From a bacterium (lineage in GTDB: Bacteria > Bacillota_I > Bacilli_A > RFN20 > UBA1709), in NCBI GenBank assembly GCA_012511355.1, contig JAAZGG010000105.1:1-8609 (forward strand): a DNA stretch of 8,609 nucleotides, written 5' to 3'. The notes beneath the pieces are model-generated. The model saw only the letters and a program-made list of their open reading frames with translations, was not told the DNA's origin and made no database searches. A program made the translations under genes and the position numbers. Position 1 is the stretch's first letter. Each line of letters starts with the position of its first letter. Shown here one piece after another: positions 6,220 through 8,609 of the stretch.

Positions 6220-7548
6220 TTAAATAGCTAAGGTCCCCATTGGGTCCCATGGTTTTAAAACAATAGGTTTTTGTTCGACGGCTTTTTGTTGAGCTTCGGT
6301 TAGATATTTTTTATTGATAACAGCTTGATAAACATATTTATCAAACCAACTATCTGTCATAACAAAATACCCTTTACTGCCAGCTTCTTCGCCCCAAGAA
6401 TTTTCAATCTTCCAGCGATTGGGCTTGCCCCTTACTAGATTTACCCCAGTAATAACCATGGCGTGATTCATTGCACTTTCGCGATAATTTAAAGAGCAGG
6501 CTTTACACATTTCTAAGTCCATCTCTAAAACTTCGTCATAACTAAAAGCTTCGTCATCCCAAATACCATTACTGCGATCTCCAGCTTTACCACAGTCACT
6601 GCCAAACCAAACCGGTTCTTGGGCCTTTAATTGTTTCAAAACCGCTTCTTTGAACTCCTCCATCTCTAAATTGAGATAATGAATTGGTTTTCCCCCAACA
6701 ACATTGCCTAAATACTGAATGGTATAAGTTTTATTGAAAGGTTTATCTTCAGTCGGTGCATTGATGATGCTTATATAATCATCCAAATCTAACCCAACAT
6801 ACTTTTCATAAAAACTATGGGGAGTAAGATTTTCCTCACAATGATAGTTTTGATCCTTATCAACATATTCAAACTTAAAGCTTTCGGGTATACGGCCAAA
6901 ACAAGAATTGAGTAAGAAATAAATTTCTTTTAATGCTTTATCCTTTTCACGCATCAACTCTTCTTTTTGACCGGCTTTATAAAGTTTTTGAGCTCTAGCC
7001 GTAAATTTACGCAAACGCCTACTAATAATTTGATTCATCGTGGCCGTATTTGATGATTGGAAAGTTTCAGGCATCGCATCTTTTGGCATAAGCCCATATT
7101 TCTGGACGATGTTAACAAACATATCCCACTGCCCACCATCCTGAATTGGACGAGAAGTTAAATGAGCGAAAACACGATCATCATAATCGCGATCAATCAA
7201 CTCCATAATTGTTTCAAGATAATAATTGGCTTTTTCAAACTTGTCCCAAAAAGCAATATAATTTTGGGAAAACTCAAAATTTTCTAATTGTAATTTCTTA
7301 GCCACAATTTCCCGCAAGACATTACAACCCGCGAAAATCCAACAACGCCCTGTAGATTTCTGTGCTGTTGCTTTTAAAGTTTTAATATCAATGGAGAACT
7401 TCATAGTACTCTTTTGACAAGTTTCCATATTATTTGCAATATTCGCTAAAGAGTTGCGATTTAAGGCTCTCCTTAAAACCAATTGTGTTTTGCTTTTATC
7501 ATAAGCTTTTTGCGTTTTTTTAATCTCTTCTTTACTAATTACCCGCAT
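6220..7548 (-). CDS. pepC: Aminopeptidase C, bleomycin hydrolase family (peptidase C1B)
   Basis: Cytosolic cysteine aminopeptidase, usually a hexameric barrel, that removes N-terminal residues from peptides. The ATG at 7548 is chosen because AAGGAGG lies 9 nt upstream; a longer frame adds 12 residues without an RBS. The product is 442 aa, the family length. The triad is complete: C69 in QKSTGRCWIFAG, H362 in AMNHAMVITG and N383 in KIENSWG, with the oxyanion Q63 in the first motif. The C-terminus PWDPMGTLAI matches the family's tail, which reaches into the active site and sets aminopeptidase specificity. A Cys six residues after the nucleophile (C75) is a small oddity. The gene is first in an operon with the M6 lipoprotein protease (2-nt gap), so it may trim peptides released outside and then imported. 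Confidence 0.95.
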   Translation of the reverse strand: MRVISKEEIKKTQKAYDKSKTQLVLRRALNRNSLANIANNMETCQKSTMKFSIDIKTLKATAQKSTGRCWIFAGCNVLREIVAKKLQLENFEFSQNYIAFWDKFEKANYYLETIMELIDRDYDDRVFAHLTSRPIQDGGQWDMFVNIVQKYGLMPKDAMPETFQSSNTATMNQIISRRLRKFTARAQKLYKAGQKEELMREKDKALKEIYFLLNSCFGRIPESFKFEYVDKDQNYHCEENLTPHSFYEKYVGLDLDDYISIINAPTEDKPFNKTYTIQYLGNVVGGKPIHYLNLEMEEFKEAVLKQLKAQEPVWFGSDCGKAGDRSNGIWDDEAFSYDEVLEMDLEMCKACSLNYRESAMNHAMVITGVNLVRGKPNRWKIENSWGEEAGSKGYFVMTDSWFDKYVYQAVINKKYLTEAQQKAVEQKPIVLKPWDPMGTLAI

Positions 7549-7557
7549 ATTAAAAAT

Positions 7558-7564
7558 CCTCCTT
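7558..7564 (-). promoter_or_regulatory. Ribosome binding site fixing the pepC start
   Basis: Minus-strand AAGGAGG, a near-perfect anti-16S match, 9 nt before ATG 7548. It rules out the longer upstream start. Confidence 0.8.
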
Positions 7565-7601
7565 TTTAGTAATCGTCCTTGCAAAATTATTAAACGATAC
7601 C

Positions 7602-7622
7602 AAAAGCATTATAAATGCTTTT
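7602..7622. repeat. Perfect 9-bp inverted repeat over the pepC -10 box
   Basis: AAAAGCATT (7602-7610), ATA, AATGCTTTT (7614-7622). It could be an operator, since it covers TATAAT, or a weak terminator for the smpB-HAD transcript. Against a terminator, only the Ts that belong to the stem follow on the minus strand before GG. Confidence 0.6.
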
Positions 7623-7636
7623 TTATTAAAACTTAA
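7608..7636 (-). promoter_or_regulatory. Candidate promoter for the pepC-metalloprotease operon
   Basis: Minus-strand TATAAT (7608-7613) is a perfect -10, 17 bp after a weak -35, TTAAGT (7631-7636). Start of transcription near 7601 would give a leader of about 52 nt. The -10 lies inside an inverted repeat. The poor -35 suggests dependence on an activator, or that the box arises by chance in the palindrome. Confidence 0.45.
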
Positions 7637-7656
7637 GCAATATACTCGTTTTCTGG

Positions 7657-7674
7657 CTTGTAATCGCTTACAAG
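7657..7674. repeat. 7-bp inverted repeat just after the HAD phosphatase gene
   Basis: CTTGTAA (7657-7663), TCGC, TTACAAG (7668-7674), 3 bp past the HAD stop codon on the minus strand. There is no T-run after it, so it is not a classic terminator. It could be a 3'-end stabilising stem or a protein-binding site. Confidence 0.45.
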
Positions 7675-7677
7675 ATT

Positions 7678-8322
7678 TTATTTGTCAATAACTTCGTTTA
7701 TTTGACTAACTTTATCAATAATGTGCTTCACTGGAAAAATCTCTAATTCATCTCGGTGGCGGAAACCCCAAGTAACTAAACAACCTTGTAGATTATTTTG
7801 TAACAAAGAACGAGCATCAATATCCGTATCACCAAAATAAAAGAATTCTTCTTTTGAGGCCTTTGTTTTCTCCAAAATATATTCGAACATAGAATAATCT
7901 GGCTTAGCTGCTATGCCTTTTTTCTGTCCGATATAAGCATCAAAAATTCCTGGAAAATGGGCGGCAACTAGCTCCTCACCAATTTCGTGCTTTTTATTAG
8001 TGATAACCGCTAATTTGTACCCTTTTTCCTTAAGCTTTTTCAATTCATCAACCATGCCATCAAAGGGTTTGCTTAAAATGTTGGCATGCTGAGAATAATA
8101 AGTTAAAAAATAATCCATCATAACTTGAACTTCGGCTTTGCTGACTTTGGGAGCAGCTCGTTCTACCAATTTAAAAGTGCCCGCTCCAATAAAAACGCGA
8201 ACCTCTTCTTTGCTTAATCTTTTCAAATTAAAATGATCCATTGTTTTATTAACGGCATTAACTAAATCATCAAGGGAGTCTAGAATTGTTCCATCTAAAT
8301 CAAAACCAATAACTTTGTACAT
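7678..8322 (-). CDS. HAD-superfamily phosphatase, phosphoglycolate phosphatase (Gph/PpaX)-like
   Basis: Cytosolic Mg-dependent phosphatase that uses an aspartyl-phosphate intermediate. At 214 aa it is the normal length of the Gph/PpaX group. Motif I is FDLDGT (7-12; nucleophile D8, acid/base D10), followed by an alpha-helical cap in residues 15-80 (subclass IA). Motif II is VITNK (T108), motif III lysine is K140 in AAKPDYS, and motif IV is GDTDID (164-169), giving metal ligands D165 and D169. Phosphoglycolate, pyrophosphate and sugar phosphates are all known substrates in this subgroup, so the true one is open. It begins 3 nt after the smpB stop. Its RBS is weak (GAGAG inside the last smpB codons), so coupled translation is likely. 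Confidence 0.88.
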   Translation of the reverse strand: MYKVIGFDLDGTILDSLDDLVNAVNKTMDHFNLKRLSKEEVRVFIGAGTFKLVERAAPKVSKAEVQVMMDYFLTYYSQHANILSKPFDGMVDELKKLKEKGYKLAVITNKKHEIGEELVAAHFPGIFDAYIGQKKGIAAKPDYSMFEYILEKTKASKEEFFYFGDTDIDARSLLQNNLQGCLVTWGFRHRDELEIFPVKHIIDKVSQINEVIDK

Positions 8323-8325
8323 AAT

Positions 8326-8609
8326 TTAATATCTCTCTTTACTATATTGTCTTATACTCTTCTCAATTGCTTTCTTTTTCTCATCTTCGCGCTTGTCATA
8401 CTTGTGTTTACCTTTAGCCACCGCAATCTCAACTTTGGCACGTCCCTTAGTTAAATATACTTTGGTGGGAATAAGAGTATAACCAGCTTCTTGAACTTTT
8501 TGTTTCATCTTCAAAATTTCTTTTTTATGAAGCAACAATTTTCTTGTGCGCGCTGGCTCATGATTGAAAAGATTGCCTTTACTATATTCAGCAATGTTCA
8601 TATTTAAAA
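8326..8609 (-). CDS. smpB: SsrA-binding protein SmpB, C-terminal part (cut by right window edge)
   Basis: SmpB binds tmRNA and brings it to stalled ribosomes in trans-translation. About 94 C-terminal residues of a protein normally near 150 aa are seen. The sequence contains [20 protein letters not shown], then [36 protein letters not shown], and the basic tail ending SKERY, all SmpB signatures. The internal Met at 8601 is not the start: the frame continues open to the edge with Leu-Asn before Met, matching the LNMxI strand inside SmpB. The C-terminal basic tail, which acts in the empty mRNA channel, is complete. The gene is coupled to the HAD phosphatase by a 3-nt gap. The tmRNA gene is not in the window. 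Confidence 0.95.
   Translation of the reverse strand, partial: LNMNIAEYSKGNLFNHEPARTRKLLLHKKEILKMKQKVQEAGYTLIPTKVYLTKGRAKVEIAVAKGKHKYDKREDEKKKAIEKSIRQYSKERY

Noticed and set aside
6218..6250. Start of the metalloprotease 11 codons upstream, overlapping pepC
   Set aside because: It would put a polar segment before the lipoprotein signal; ATG 6217 gives a standard signal peptide and lipobox.
7549..7584. Longer pepC start with 12 extra residues
   Set aside because: The AAGGAGG site lies inside the extension, 9 nt before ATG 7548, and the extension has no RBS or family similarity.
8326..8601. A truncated 91-aa SmpB starting at Met 8601
   Set aside because: The frame stays open to the window edge and the residues before the Met fit the internal SmpB strand, so the gene is simply cut by the window.

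Overview
The window is a compact, AT-rich bacterial chromosome segment. It looks like a low-GC Bacilli or Mollicutes-related lineage, probably host-associated and fermentative. The signs are strong AGGAGG-type ribosome binding sites, TTGACA/TATAAT promoters, a Ser-rich lipoprotein linker, a PepC aminopeptidase and Lys-rich proteins. All eight gene ends that can be seen use TAA, and tryptophan is encoded by TGG, so nothing requires the Mycoplasma code. This placement is inferred from style, not from a phylogeny.

Layout: nine protein genes, two of them cut by the window edges. Eight lie on the minus strand and one on the plus strand. At the left edge is the start of an adenine deaminase gene (ade) with its own promoter. 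Upstream of it (higher coordinates, minus strand) is a pair made of a GNAT acetyltransferase and the 23S rRNA m5U methyltransferase RlmD. Next, separated by an intrinsic terminator, is a second pair: a PaiA-like GNAT acetyltransferase (TTG start) whose 3' end overlaps a Lys-rich DUF2188 protein (GTG start) by 68 nt. A divergent intergenic region of 183 bp carries a near-consensus promoter for the only plus-strand gene, a COG2509-type FAD-dependent dehydrogenase. That mRNA is predicted to begin with a perfect 10-bp hairpin. The gene ends at a bidirectional terminator shared with the converging minus-strand operon.

The right half is a minus-strand series. smpB (trans-translation, running off the right edge) is coupled to a HAD phosphatase. 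After an intergenic region with a palindrome over a TATAAT box come pepC (cytosolic cysteine aminopeptidase) and, 2 nt after its stop, a Ser-rich lipoprotein with an M6-type zinc metalloprotease domain. The last two suggest a protein-scavenging unit: a surface protease makes peptides and PepC trims imported peptides in the cytosol.

I found no mobile element, CRISPR array, RNA gene, prophage or defence system. No stretch longer than 300 bases lacks a gene. Most of the window is housekeeping and catabolic. The points worth a second look are the overlapping GNAT/DUF2188 genes, the hairpin at the predicted 5' end of the FAD enzyme mRNA, that enzyme's four-cysteine cluster, the palindrome on the pepC promoter, and the coupled two-compartment protease operon.
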